Positions 24,201-34,584 of a DNA stretch of 64,000 nucleotides are shown here, piece by piece. Origin of the DNA: Macrotrachela quadricornifera (lineage: Eukaryota; Rotifera; Eurotatoria; Philodinida; Philodinidae). Each line of letters begins with the position of its first letter. Position 1 is the stretch's first letter. The position numbers and the translations under genes are program-made. The notes under the pieces are model-generated. The model was not told where the DNA came from. It searched no databases and was given only the letters and a program-made list of their open reading frames with translations. Location: assembly GCA_022393335.1 (NCBI GenBank), contig JAJEKB010021383.1, positions 1,276,684-1,340,683 on the forward strand, read 5' to 3'.

Positions 24201-25559
24201 TAAAGCAGGTCCAGCGCTCAAATTATATCCATGAAAAATGTGAACATTTTTGTGCACACCACCAGCAGTTGTCATTAAATACTGAAAATGTCGACCTGCT
24301 ACTTCGAAACCATCATTAAATATCATTTGATAACATTTTTGTAGAGCAAGACATAGACAATATTGTTCATGAATAGGATCAAAACTAGTTGCATTCCATC
24401 GTGATGAATACAATAGATCTGGATTATTCAATCGTTCAATTTTTGATATTTCATTTAATAGATTGTTAATTTTCTCAGATTTATGATTAATAATTTCAGC
24501 TAAGTCACATGCTATATTCATGAGTACTGAAATATTTTGTATAGGTCCTTCAGTACTTGGAGAACGCATAAAATTTTCTCGATTCTCACGTGCTGTAATA
24601 CGTGTTCGTGCATCCATATGTAAAGGTGCATGACGAAAACTAACACGTATAAAATATTCTTCTCCATACATTCGTGTTAATCGACATGTTTCAAAATCTT
24701 GATGCACTGTAGATATTCGAAAACGACAATAGGAGATACCTGTTCGATCTATAATAATCGTCACAGATAGACTTTTTTTAAAAACTGTATGTTGTTCCTC
24801 TTCCATATTTTTAGAACGTTTTAAATTAATATTGATTCTATTATTGGACATTAAAGAATCATGTAAAGATGGTAACAAGCATAAACGAATAGGACATGCT
24901 TTTGTGATTTTTGCCAGAAGTTTAAAACGATCGAGAAATGATCCATTTACATATTTTTCGTTTTCTAATACATTTAACTGCAATTGATAATACTCTAATA
25001 CTGCTTTAACTTTTTGTTGTTGATATTTTAACATTTGACATGATAGTGAATCACCTAAAAGTGTTAACGGCATACGAACAGGATCATATAAGTTACCTCG
25101 TTGATCTTCAAAACCAGTGAATAGAGACCAAAGAAGACGTTTAAATTTCATTTTATTTTCACTTTCCAAAAAAACTCCGAATGGTAGACGTTCAGAAGAA
25201 GAGGAAATAAGACGAAGAAACGTGTTTGCCTCTTTCAATAATCTGAGAAAACTACTATATTGTTCAAAATCTGTACATACTGAAGTCCAACTAAATATGT
25301 TCTCATAAAGTTTGATCCGTTCAGCTAGCTTGATAAGCATTTTTGTATGCTGATTTTCATCGGACGTATCTTCCGTTGTGTAATGTTCAAAATGGTCATC
25401 TAGATAACTAGGCCAATGTGAAAAATCATAAGCCTTTTCTTCTACACTCGAGTATGGTGAGCACATTGTTAGGTCAATTGTCGATTGCGAATAGTTCGTA
25501 ATATTATCTATTACATATATCGTAAATAAGAGTATTCGTAATTTATGGTACCACCACAA
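21300..25559 (-). CDS. Eukaryotic cellular RNA-dependent RNA polymerase (RDR/EGO-1/QDE-1 family)
   Basis: A 1419-aa uninterrupted ORF. The catalytic core of cellular RdRPs is present: CPECFSAFQIRLDGIKGM near 578-595 (family SAFQIRyGGcKGm), then the path VLVTKEPCYYQGDLRKL, and the metal-binding loop SDLDGDRYFVCWDE with DLDGD at 816-820. These enzymes copy single-stranded RNA into dsRNA and supply secondary small RNAs for silencing. The region before about residue 200 is not recognisable, and the start is uncertain: the first residues (MWWYHKLRILL) are hydrophobic, and M32 (before CSPYSSVEEK) may be the true start. The length is within the family range (about 1100-1700 aa). No stop or frameshift was seen. 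Bdelloids are reported to have expanded this family; which paralogue this is cannot be told by eye. Confidence 0.92.
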   Translation of the reverse strand: MWWYHKLRILLFTIYVIDNITNYSQSTIDLTMCSPYSSVEEKAYDFSHWPSYLDDHFEHYTTEDTSDENQHTKMLIKLAERIKLYENIFSWTSVCTDFEQYSSFLRLLKEANTFLRLISSSSERLPFGVFLESENKMKFKRLLWSLFTGFEDQRGNLYDPVRMPLTLLGDSLSCQMLKYQQQKVKAVLEYYQLQLNVLENEKYVNGSFLDRFKLLAKITKACPIRLCLLPSLHDSLMSNNRININLKRSKNMEEEQHTVFKKSLSVTIIIDRTGISYCRFRISTVHQDFETCRLTRMYGEEYFIRVSFRHAPLHMDARTRITARENRENFMRSPSTEGPIQNISVLMNIACDLAEIINHKSEKINNLLNEISKIERLNNPDLLYSSRWNATSFDPIHEQYCLCLALQKCYQMIFNDGFEVAGRHFQYLMTTAGGVHKNVHIFHGYNLSAGPALLRLEESKNLMTKMHKDVCKIMFSDADLKELQDQPLKMSLRMGLWFTSSISMELIDVHVKLKKDIGEHTDGCGRIGLDLAKKMTAKWLDGRQYKNIVFNAQNVGPTQWNATTELDGEIEYDYDETLCPECFSAFQIRLDGIKGMLVVDRKIPGNTLIISKSQFKFTPRNKSLHYKSIEIVQCSQPMKPARLNFALISLIVGCAKNPIDMKEYIASVACDPNGEIHELLTCRKYAIKFAIEHNDIKSFNMLGIGCPLKEAFLAGYYQNFARRFKISIKKSRRLYGIADFWNILKVGEVYVSVSNVSEKEILGKVLVTKEPCYYQGDLRKLTAVSHRIFRQNKLKDVIVFSCKGNRPEPNKISGSDLDGDRYFVCWDERIVANTKCYTPGNFNDKSSLQTLSEDDGGESADSDNELKRTVSRPKLSSIARHIDNKLERGKRINHLWRNLSKQDSIDTIQDNELSDNFWGILREGANRAIASYGISMTNISIHELFDMRMRIIDSLGSEWTSWQWRPLMDKFCISMSNAFDFAKTGHSAGSIDWIELWQNQGIPKYPHFYPSKGKYECQRSRSALGYIYDTIIQFIQHTSESEIIDSSEMEMKTISEPINFTGGWSAILKFLRNADLPQTAMVWFEKIENNDYRVQVHATNNQNRIFSARVSVPEYKQILNNTEPCPDTLYDSICQLKFNFLLDYTNLQQRCRSSVFATNDMKSQYMGNDDQSLKSFLPNLKLEDILNWYNRLHPKTFLEEEAKCTMLWKLMILNELKKFSNSEIHVLYLRDGSNLNHISSSTIESILNLCERNSKFICINDNLFDGIVPTNWIDKKCSILSSDDLHMIIEKLGTTIENKFWRDLGLPYPDGILQNLSIIDQPDKSPYQEISHLVNELIDACYDNSYDTSTDRKMKHSYSVVNNTYSKLRDLLGCLICFSAIWDDEEYLMDISEKLAELCTHYIAMYEKTIEFIDKRDKI

Positions 25560-28500
25560 ATATCAAACTTTGTAAAATCGCATATTATTTGCCTTCACTA
25601 ATATTTCATACCTTGACGAGTTATTCTCACCCTCATCCTCGCACAGAATTAACTTTTTAAGTATGCCCAGGTCGATCGTTCCAGTGGACGGATCCCACCG
25701 GAACCTACAGGAAGCTAGGCTTTTTCTGGTGAAGTTCCGCCGTTTCCAGGCTAGATTAAAACGGAAACGGCAGGAAAAAATCACGGAATATAGTAGCAGT
25801 ATCCCCGCCGGAATTTCTCCGTACCGGAGCTGTTCAAATCCTCTGAATTCCAACAATCGAAAAAAGCTGGAATAATTCAACATCCCACAGGATAATCATC
25901 AGAATCACAGCGTAAACCACCGGAAACGGCGGGGACGAAGTCGTAAACCGGTGGAAATCACAACGTGTTCTATTCTTAAAAACCTACTAGTTTTCTCATA
26001 CTACTTTCAGCATTTCTTCTCCAAAGCTCATTATTCAACTTATCATAAATTATATTTCTGATGAATGCGATTCTCTAAGTATTTTCCCATGATTATTCAG
26101 AAAAATTCTTCAACATTTTGAGTTAGTATTTCTCGATGAATTTTTCAAGGATTTCGTTCAAAATTTCTCAAGAATTTGTAGGATTTCCCTTATATAATTG
26201 CTCAAAATCATCAATGTTTAAATGTCATAAATAAAATTAACCCAGACTTTTGTTTTGAAAAAAAGTCGAAAGTAATAATAAAATAATAGAATCATTATTT
26301 TATCCAAGCAGTTTTAATTTAAATTGAATTAATTATCTCATATTCTCTAAACAACGAATTACTTCATACCAATCTTGGGTTGAAATAAAAACACATAATT
26401 GGGCAATAAAAAAGCGAATTTTCTTGACATTAATAATTCTGTTTTCTTCTTACTATTCTTCATTTTATTTTTCATTTGAATTTATTTTCTCATTAAAGAG
26501 AATATCCTTTAAAAACTTGGTTTCTAATAAAGTACTTATGTAAAAAAAGATATAAATATTTAAGCATCTCATAAGATTTTTATTTGAAATTGATATTGAA
26601 TAGCTAATCAATTATTTATGTATAATAAATACATTATGGGCTCTGTTCAAAATTTGATCAAACGTCTTTTTCTATATGAAATTATAACTTATCGTATAGT
26701 TGACTTAAATAATAAATTATTGAAGGAAAACAATAATTCACTAACAAATAATGGATTCATATGCGTTGTTTTTTACAGTTTCGGATATCATAAAACAATT
26801 CAGCTTACACCCCTTTTTTAAAACTCATTTCGCTAATACATATATTTTTTTGCATTTTGTTAAATTAATAACAGTCGAATTCTTTATTATATCATCAATT
26901 TTTCGAATTAACAATAATGAATCAATTTAGAAAGTGGCGCATATCTCTTGTTTCATAATATAACTAATGATATCAATACGAATCTATCTTTTGATCAAAT
27001 AATGTTATCAGAGATATAAAATAAAAAATTGTCATGTCTCTTCAACTAACAGTGTATTGAATGAAATTCGTAAGTTATATGAATTATAGTTGGAGAAAAC
27101 TAATGGTCACAATATAGGATTAAGAAATGAGCTGTATAATACTATAGTAATACCATTTACTGGAATTAAGGGTCCCCTACAACTTACGATTTAATACATT
27201 TTTTATGAAATCATTTTAAAAATATTAGCAATGAAAATTGAACTATTGAGCGTGAACAAAATACTACAGAATTTCATTAATACAATTTCACGAACGTTTG
27301 ACATGTGAAATAAATCTTTGATATAGGAAATAGAAAATAAATCTATTGTGATCACTGGATTTATGTAACTTAATCATATAACTTATTTAAAAGAAAAAGA
27401 AATGCAAATACCATTGGTGATCTGTCGAGGAATATTTGTGATACCCATAGTAACTTTTTAAGGACTATCTCAGTTTGTCATTAGCAACTCTGCAAGGAAT
27501 AATTCACTTCTTCCTTTATCCTCAAAAAGTTACTATGGGTGTGTCATATAGCCCTTGGGAAATTACTAATGATATCAAAAAAGAAACAGTTGGTTTAAAT
27601 TAGCTGAAAATCAAAATGAAATCACACAGATCACTAAAATGCGACAAAATTATCTTGGATTCTTTATACTTAGATAGATCATCTTAAATCGCCTAGACTC
27701 ATTTACATTATCTTGAACCATGTTAACTCGCGATGGAATCTTTTAAGTTAGCGATTTTAATGCACATAGTTTTCACAATTTCAAAATAAAATCAAAATTA
27801 ACGTTTTTACTTGATTAATATTCAAAAACTTTTAGTATGAACAATTATAATAAAAAGCTCCTGCCATACTATATTTCTTAAGTATTCATTTTGGATCATA
27901 AAGCAAATGTGAACAAACTAATGTCTATTGCCATAAATCATGCAACACATTAAGCGTATAAATAATCACCAAATTAGATTAATTATTACTATAAAGAATC
28001 AAAAGACATTTAAAATACTTAATTTTAAATCACTAAAAATCACTGGTAACAAGATTAAAAATTGAAAGTTCTAGTTTATATTCATTTTTAATTATTATCA
28101 TTTATGTATCTGATTTTAGAAGATTTCGAATAGTAATGACTCGTTCGAAGTTTTTGTGATTTTTCTTTAGTTCTAGTATTTTCAATAAATTCTATTAATT
28201 TATGGCAATTATATAAGAACCGATTTCTGTTGAAAAAAATGAGCAGGTATCGTTAGAAATCAGTTTGATCCTTTTTGTCCTACAGTGAAGTATGTCTGAA
28301 ATTCTTTTCGATTAATATGTGATTTGAGAAAATATGAAATACTCGCTCGCATAATTTTCAGATTTGCATAGTGACAATAGAATGAAACAAATACCGAACG
28401 AATTTTGATCATGTTGTTCATTCAAGTGAGATAGAGTATTGTTCTAATTCTATCTTTTAGAAAACCAATCAACATACGGTCGGTCTGCCGAACAGTAATC

Positions 28501-28875
28501 CTACATGTATCTAATTACACGAATTCATAGAAACAAAGAGGTAATAAGATATATCTTTTGATCTAAAAGTGTTGACCACACGATATCAACTGAATAAAAT
28601 TTATAGAAGAGATTCGTCAACTTTTTCTCATGCACCGATTCGTTATTCTTGCAATGATAAGATTACCGGCCTGAATAAAACTAACCCAAAATGTTAAAAA
28701 TTTCAACAATTTTCCATCTGCTTAATAATAATCATAAATCATATAAAAAAAAAATTCATTAATGCAAGAATCACTTATATTACTTTAAATAATACAAACC
28801 CATTTTAACTCATGAAAATTAGCTTAAATCAAACAAACTCACAAAAATCACCTAAATTCATGAAAATCAGCTTAA
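25560..28875. other. Intergenic; GC-rich patch then AT-rich DNA
   Basis: At about 25660-25990 base composition jumps (repeated CCGG/CGG words such as ACCGGAAACGGCGGGG), unlike the surroundings. The open frame crossing it (25563-25883, -) is compositionally odd and not believed. The rest is AT-rich with one small inverted repeat (27443-27540). From about 28790 there is an alternation of CTCATGAAAATTAGC and CTCACAAAAATCACC words. Confidence 0.45.
27443..27540. repeat. Small inverted repeat
   Basis: ACCCATAGTAACTTTTT at 27443 is mirrored by AAAAAGTTACTATGGGT ending at 27540: 17-bp perfect arms with a 64-bp loop. Possibly a very short MITE. Confidence 0.6.
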
Positions 28876-29584
28876 GGTCCCCCCCGGGTCAAAAAAAATA
28901 ATTTTCGTCAAAAATATCGATTTTGAGATTTATACATAATTAGATAGCCCGTAGTCTGTACTTTCGAATGCACTATGATTTATTGGTTTTCTGATGGTTT
29001 TTGAGGGTTTTATAACGATTTTTCCGAAACGCCTAACACAGAAAAATGCTTAAAGTAAAAATTTGTTTTGCGTTTTTCTCGAAAGTGTTTTTTTATGTTT
29101 TATCTGTCTGTACTTCCAAGATTTCTCCACCATTTCGAATGCTAGAAAGCTCGGGAAAGTTTTAAAATGAAGCCAAAGCTCAGCGCTAGAGCATATCAAA
29201 GCCAGAATTTTTGTTTTCAATTTAGTTTCATATGAAAAAATCGAGTTTCCTAAAAAGTTAACCTCGAGTTTTCTCAAAAACCTTTTTAAAAAAAAATTTT
29301 TTTTTTTTCAAAAACCGGCTTTGATACGTTGTAGCGACAAGTGTTCTGGACATTCTGACGCTATCCCGAGGTCGATATCATTAAAACTGAGAAAAAAATC
29401 TTGGAATTACGAGCACCTACTTTTTGACCCTTAATATAAGGATAACTCTCGTAAAACTCAATATTATGAGCTCAATTTTTTACTGAAGACTATGCAAGGT
29501 TAGATACATATTCAGTAAAAATTTCATTAAGATTGGATGCTCTGGAAAAAAAATAGATTTTTGACCCGGGGGGGGGGGGGGCCC
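28876..29584. mobile_element. TTAA-flanked non-autonomous element (piggyBac-like MITE)
   Basis: A 709-bp insert flanked by TTAA on both sides (28872-28875 and 29585-29588). The ends are inverted: GGTCCCCCCCGGGTCAAAAA on the left, and GGGCCC plus a long C run plus GGGTCAAAAA on the right when reverse complemented. A TTAA target duplication is the hallmark of piggyBac-type insertion. No transposase is present. The homopolymeric G run at the right tip (about 29567-29580) lies next to an assembly gap. Confidence 0.65.
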
Positions 29585-29597
29585 TTAAATCAAAAAA

Positions 29598-29697
29598 NNN
29601 NNNNNNNNNNNNNNNNNNNNNNNNNNNNNNNNNNNNNNNNNNNNNNNNNNNNNNNNNNNNNNNNNNNNNNNNNNNNNNNNNNNNNNNNNNNNNNNNN
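29598..29697. other. Assembly gap (100 N)
   Basis: Exactly 100 N, the usual placeholder for a gap of unknown size. The sequence after it (TCATGAAAATTAGCTTAAAT) repeats the sequence before the TTAA element (about 28811), so the join may be a collapsed or misordered repeat. Confidence 0.97.
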
Positions 29698-30544
29698 TCA
29701 TGAAAATTAGCTTAAATCAAACAAACTCACAAAAATCACCTAAACTCACTTTGAATTATAAAAAAAACTTACACTCATATTTTTAGACGTGAGTTTCACA
29801 AAATATTTGATTCCCAAAGCATGCTTACTCTCAAGTTGTCTAAAATTTGTAACTGATTTGTAGGTCTTTATCGGTTTCTTTTCTCTTTCATGTCGTTGGC
29901 ATTCTCAAGAAAAGAACCGATGATGCCTAGTACGTCGGTTATAGTATTGAGTTACCTTTACTTACTTCTTTTTGATGACAAAGTGGGAAAGAAAACGACT
30001 ACGGTTTTACTCGCAACTCTTTTATACTTGTTAGGAGATAAGAGAACATATATTATCTCGGTTTTGTCAACCCCATAGTGGGACAATAGATAAATATTAA
30101 AAAAGCAAATTATCTCTCTAGTGTTTATTGCTAATAAAAGAGTGAATTTAAAGGCAAAGTGTGAAATTATTTTTTCGCGGACAGTTTAAACTCACTCGTG
30201 CTATTTTGATGAAAAAAGTGTGTTGCCTCTCTTACTGGATCCAACCATTTGCAATTATAAAAAAGTTCGCTAAGATCTTTTTTATGTATCGCCAATTTTT
30301 ATTCAGTAGTATCAAAATGTTGAACCCGATGTAATGAGCGTCTGTTTGTAGTGCAGGCCTCTCTGTAAAGGGAGAGGTTTATCTGGAAGAAGGGACGTCC
30401 GTAATAGGGTCTGTCTGTGAGAGTGAAGTCAAAACTTGATTTTAAAACTTATACTCAAATTTTTAGATGTGAGCTCCATAAAATCATCAAAATTCATTTA
30501 AGATCATAAAAGTCATGTAAACTCATTTCAAATCAGTATATCAC
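29698..30544. other. Intergenic after the gap
   Basis: No gene recognised. A frame at 29890-30078 has no features. A short segment near 30330-30420 is less AT-rich than its surroundings. Confidence 0.4.
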
Positions 30545-30846
30545 ACATCACTGTTTTCCTCTTGAATAGTGTTCCTACTAGCTCCCAGAAAGTTACAAAT
30601 ACTACCCAAAATATATCCCAGAAGGTTACTAATGACAACCTCGAGATAGCTCCTGGAAATATAGTAATGATATCTTAATAGCCATCAGAAAGGTACTAAT
30701 AGTACTCCAAATACACCCCAAGAGCTTACTAATGGTATCCAGAAATGGTTCTCAGGCAATTACTAATAATACTCTGAGATAGCCTCTGAAATGTTCCTTA
30801 GAATGCACTAAACAACCCTTGAAAAATTATTAATAGATAAAGGACA
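30545..30846. repeat. Degenerate tandem repeat
   Basis: About six diverged copies of a unit of roughly 45-55 bp with the core CCAGAAGGTTACTAATGATA and a GAGATAGCTCC-like spacer. The unit is also echoed near 27548-27580 (GGGAAATTACTAATGATATC). The array adjoins the LINE insertion site. Confidence 0.5.
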
Positions 30847-30856
30847 TCCTCATAAT

Positions 30857-33800
30857 TGTTGTTGTTGTTATCCATTTAGTCGTTTTCGACTCTTGGTGAC
30901 CCTATGGATAATAGCTCGCCAGACTTCTCTATCCTTTACTACTTCTTTAAGATCTTGAAGACTTATTCCAGTATCTTCTTTAACAGTATCTAACCATCTT
31001 GTTCTCTGTCTGCCTCTTCTTCTTTTTCCTTCTACTTTGCTGAGCATCAGACTCTTCTCTAATGAGTCTTCTCTTCTCATGATATGACCAAAATATTTGA
31101 GTTTTAGTTTGACTATTGAGGATTCTAATGATTCATCAGGTTTAATCTGATCTAGAACCGATTGATTTGTTCGTTTTGCAGTCCATGGTATATGAAGTAG
31201 TCTTCTCCAGCACCACATTTCAAAAGCGTCAATTTTCTTCCTTTCGGCTTTCCTTATAGTCCATGTTTCACATCCATATGTAGCTACTGGAAATACCATA
31301 GCTTTGACTATCCGAATTTTGGTTTTTAGTGTTACATCTCTGTCTTTTGTAATTCTATTCAAGTCAGTCATGGCTTTCCTCCCTAGGAGTAATCTTCTCT
31401 TTATCTCATGACTGCAATCTCCTTCTATGTGTATTGTTGATCCAAGGAAGTTAAAGTCTTTGACACTTTCTACATTTTCACCGTCTACTTCTATTTGATC
31501 TAATGTCATAGTTGACATGATTTTTGTTTTCTTGATATTGAGCAATAGACCCGCTTCTGCACTCTCTGTTTTAACTTTCTGTAAAAGGTTTTTTAGATCT
31601 TCTTCACTTTCAGCTACCAACGTGGTGTCATCAGCATATCGAAGGTTATTAATGTTCCTTCCTCCTATCTTGAGACCAACTTGTGTATTATCAAGCCCTG
31701 CTTTCCTCATTACATATTCCGCATATAGGTTGAAGAGATATGGTGATAAAATACAACCTTGCCTTACACCTTTTCTTATTTTAAACCATTCTGTATCTCC
31801 ATGTTCTGTTCTAACTGTTGCTTCTTGATTTTCATACAAGCTCTTCATAAGGTATATGAGATGTTTAGGAATACCCATTTCTTTCAGAATTTCCCATAGC
31901 TTATCATGATCGACACAATCAAATGCTTTTGTATAATCGATGAAGCAGAAATAAAATTCCTTTTGATATTCTCTTGCTTTCTCCATTATCCATCGAATGT
32001 TAGCGATTTGATCTCGTGTGCCTCTTCCTTTCCTGAATCCTGCTTGTACATCTGGCAACTCTCTTTCCATATATGGTTGTAATCTCGCTTGTATAATCTT
32101 CAGCATTACTTTACTAGCATGAGATATTAAAGCAATCGTGCGATAATTGGAACATTCTTTGATATCTCCTTTCTTCGGTATTGGTATATAAACTGATCTC
32201 TTCCAGTCGATTGGCCATTGTAAAGTCCTCCATACCTGTTGACATAATGCAGTTAGCGTTTTGACTGCAGTATCTCCCATATTCTTGAGTAACTCAACTG
32301 GTATTCCATCTATTCCTGTAGCTTTATTGTTAGCGATCCTTTTTAGGGCCCATTGAACTTCACTTTCTAATATATCTGGTTCCTGTTCTAATTCCTTTTC
32401 TTCAACAATTCCAGTCGTGTTGAGATCTTTTCCATAGAGTGTTTCTGTGTACTCCTTCCATCTTTTCTTTATCTCTTCTCCCTCCGATAGAATTCTTCCC
32501 TCTTGATCCTTTAGTATTCCTGTCTTTGGTGTGAATTTACCTTTTACTTCTCTGATTTTTTTAAATAAATCTCTAGTCCTTCCTTTCTGATTATCTTCCT
32601 CTATTTTCTGACATTCCTCTTTGAGGTATCTTTCTTTATCTTTTCTTGCTTGTGTTTGAAAGAGAGCATTCAATTTTGTGAACATTTGTTTATCCCCCAT
32701 ACTCTTTGCTTTCCTTCTATTCTCAGCTATTTGCAGTGTATCTGTAGTCAGCCATTTAGCCTTTTTATTTCTTTTGCAGGTAGGAATGTTTGCCTTCGCT
32801 TCTTCTGATAAGATATTTTTCATTTCCTCCCAGAGTTCTATAGGTTGCCTACCTATTAGCTCTAACCCATCAAAACGATTCTTCACCTTAACTGTGTATT
32901 CTGAAGGAATGTTGTTAACATCGTATCTTATCGATCTGATGGTTCTAGCCTTCCTCTTTAGTTTGAATCGGAATGTGGATAATAAAAGCTCATGATCAGT
33001 GCCGCAGTCTGCCCCTGGTCTTGTCTTAGCTGATTGGATTGAGCTTCTCCATCTTTGGCTGCACATGATATAGTCAATTTGATTTCTGTGTTGACCATTT
33101 GGTGATGTCCATGTATAGAGCCGTCTCTTGGGTTGCTCAAACCATGTATTCGCTATGAATAGTGAGTTCTCTTGACAAAATTCTACTAATCTATCTCCAG
33201 CTTCATTCCTAATGCCTAGCCCAAATTTCCCGCAAATATCTGTTTCAGGTTTGTTCCCAACCTTAGCATTCCAATCTCCTATGATGAATACTGCATCTTT
33301 TTTAGGAATTGTTTCCATCATCTGCTGTAGTTCATCATAGAATCTGTTTGTATCTTCTTCTTCAGCTCCTGTAGTTGGTGCATATACCTGTATGATGGTG
33401 GTGTTTATAGTAGAGCCTTGAATTCTAACTGAGATCATTCTTTCATTCTTTGGGTTGTATCCAAGAACAGCCTCAGTAACCTTCTTTCCTACAATGATGG
33501 CTACCCCATTCTTCCTTTTATCTGGGTTTCCTGAGTAGTATATTTCGTGTTCATCTGATGTGAAATGACCCATTCCTGTCCATTTCAGTTCACTGATACC
33601 TAGAATATCTATATTTAGCCGTACCATTTCTGATTTAACTATATCAAGCTTTCCTTGATTCATTGTTCTAACGTTCCATGTTCCTATAGTATGTGTCTCC
33701 AAGCAGCTTCGGATTTTCCTTTTGCATCTATACACATCCGCATCTAAACGTCCTTTCGGCTTTAATTTAGTTGCATCACTAGGTTTAGTGCTACTCGTAC

Positions 33801-34283
33801 TCTTCCTTAACTCTTCCCCAGTAACTTGTTGGGTACCTTCAGACCTGAGGGTCTCATCTTCCAGTACCATGTCGTGTTTAGTCCGTTTATTTCTATTGTC
33901 CATTGGGTTTTCTTGGCATAATTCTAGAGTGGTTTGCCATTTCCTTCTCTAACGCAGTCCAACTCCACTGATAAATCATATGTTGTTGGTATTACCCCCT
34001 ACTGCTGCTGCCCTGTAGGTTTGTTTGGATTGAGTTTAGTCTGATGTCTCCGCATTGACCTGTCCATCATGGGTGACCCTATTAAGAGTTATAAACTCTT
34101 GATGGCATAGCTCTCAGCTTCCTTGACATACGCAAACCCCCCTGCCACGTTAAGGCATCAATCCATTTGATCCAGAAGGAGCAATTGTTCAAGTTAATGC
34201 GAAGAGTGTCGACCTTGGTCTTATGGCGGAGCATCTCTCACAGCATTAACATAAACAATTCCTCCTTTTAGATCACAGGGGAG
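30857..34283 (-). mobile_element. Full-length RTE/BovB-like LINE with target duplication
   Basis: 3427 bp on the minus strand flanked by TCCTCATAAT on both sides (30847-30856 and 34284-34293), the target-site duplication. The 3' end finishes in a short ACAACAACAATT microsatellite, as RTE-type elements do, rather than in poly-A. Just before it is the block CGACTCTTGGTGACCC, and in the 5' UTR GAGAAGGAAATGGCAAACC; both resemble conserved blocks of BovB/RTE-type elements of vertebrates (recalled, not searched). The 5' UTR is about 380 bp (33904-34283). Confidence 0.85.
30868..33903 (-). CDS. LINE endonuclease-reverse transcriptase (RTE clade)
   Basis: A single 1011-aa ORF without stop or frameshift. 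The N-terminal APE-type endonuclease runs from about residue 70 to 310: TWNVRT at 75-80, ISELKW, IQVYAPT, IGDWNAKVG, and GTDHELL near its end. The reverse transcriptase holds PIPKKGD, NYRTIALISHASK, DVQAGFRKGRGTRDQ, CFIDYTKAFDCVDH (catalytic Asp), GVRQGCILSPYLFN and YADD at 756-759. The C-terminus has RRGRQRTRWLD and a DREVWRAIIHRVTKSRKRL ending, typical of RTE/BovB proteins. It nicks target DNA and primes reverse transcription there. Base composition is clearly richer in G and C than the flanks. The intact frame suggests recent activity. Confidence 0.92.
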   Translation of the reverse strand: MDNRNKRTKHDMVLEDETLRSEGTQQVTGEELRKSTSSTKPSDATKLKPKGRLDADVYRCKRKIRSCLETHTIGTWNVRTMNQGKLDIVKSEMVRLNIDILGISELKWTGMGHFTSDEHEIYYSGNPDKRKNGVAIIVGKKVTEAVLGYNPKNERMISVRIQGSTINTTIIQVYAPTTGAEEEDTNRFYDELQQMMETIPKKDAVFIIGDWNAKVGNKPETDICGKFGLGIRNEAGDRLVEFCQENSLFIANTWFEQPKRRLYTWTSPNGQHRNQIDYIMCSQRWRSSIQSAKTRPGADCGTDHELLLSTFRFKLKRKARTIRSIRYDVNNIPSEYTVKVKNRFDGLELIGRQPIELWEEMKNILSEEAKANIPTCKRNKKAKWLTTDTLQIAENRRKAKSMGDKQMFTKLNALFQTQARKDKERYLKEECQKIEEDNQKGRTRDLFKKIREVKGKFTPKTGILKDQEGRILSEGEEIKKRWKEYTETLYGKDLNTTGIVEEKELEQEPDILESEVQWALKRIANNKATGIDGIPVELLKNMGDTAVKTLTALCQQVWRTLQWPIDWKRSVYIPIPKKGDIKECSNYRTIALISHASKVMLKIIQARLQPYMERELPDVQAGFRKGRGTRDQIANIRWIMEKAREYQKEFYFCFIDYTKAFDCVDHDKLWEILKEMGIPKHLIYLMKSLYENQEATVRTEHGDTEWFKIRKGVRQGCILSPYLFNLYAEYVMRKAGLDNTQVGLKIGGRNINNLRYADDTTLVAESEEDLKNLLQKVKTESAEAGLLLNIKKTKIMSTMTLDQIEVDGENVESVKDFNFLGSTIHIEGDCSHEIKRRLLLGRKAMTDLNRITKDRDVTLKTKIRIVKAMVFPVATYGCETWTIRKAERKKIDAFEMWCWRRLLHIPWTAKRTNQSVLDQIKPDESLESSIVKLKLKYFGHIMRREDSLEKSLMLSKVEGKRRRGRQRTRWLDTVKEDTGISLQDLKEVVKDREVWRAIIHRVTKSRKRLNG

Positions 34284-34584
34284 TCCTCATAATAGAGTAC
34301 TTGAAGATCTAAGGTTACATTCAGAGAATCTCTTTCTCTTGTTGCAGAGGATGAAATAGCATTTAGAGAAAAGCGTGGTAAGTGATGGTCAATTTCAAGA
34401 TTATGATCCTTAATAAAGTCAAGGAAACTGGACACGGGAACGAATTTTTTTATCAATAACTATTCTCGGGATTTCTGGTACTAGGAATGATCGAGCCCAA
34501 GCTTCCCGATTTATTCCTGGACTCGATGCATGGCAAGTTCTAATCATTTATACTACCAGTAACTAGTCGTTCTCTTTAGTCTAT

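Noticed and set aside
25563..25883. 106-codon frame upstream of the RdRP as its first exon
   Set aside because: It crosses the GC-rich patch, has no RdRP-like sequence and is in-frame adjacent only through a stop; no clear splice pair.
29050..29277. 75-codon frame inside the TTAA element as a transposase fragment
   Set aside because: No DDE blocks; the interior is low-complexity and the frame is short.
31517..33952. Plus-strand frames within the LINE (31517, 32678, 33722)
   Set aside because: They are antisense shadows of the long endonuclease-reverse transcriptase frame.
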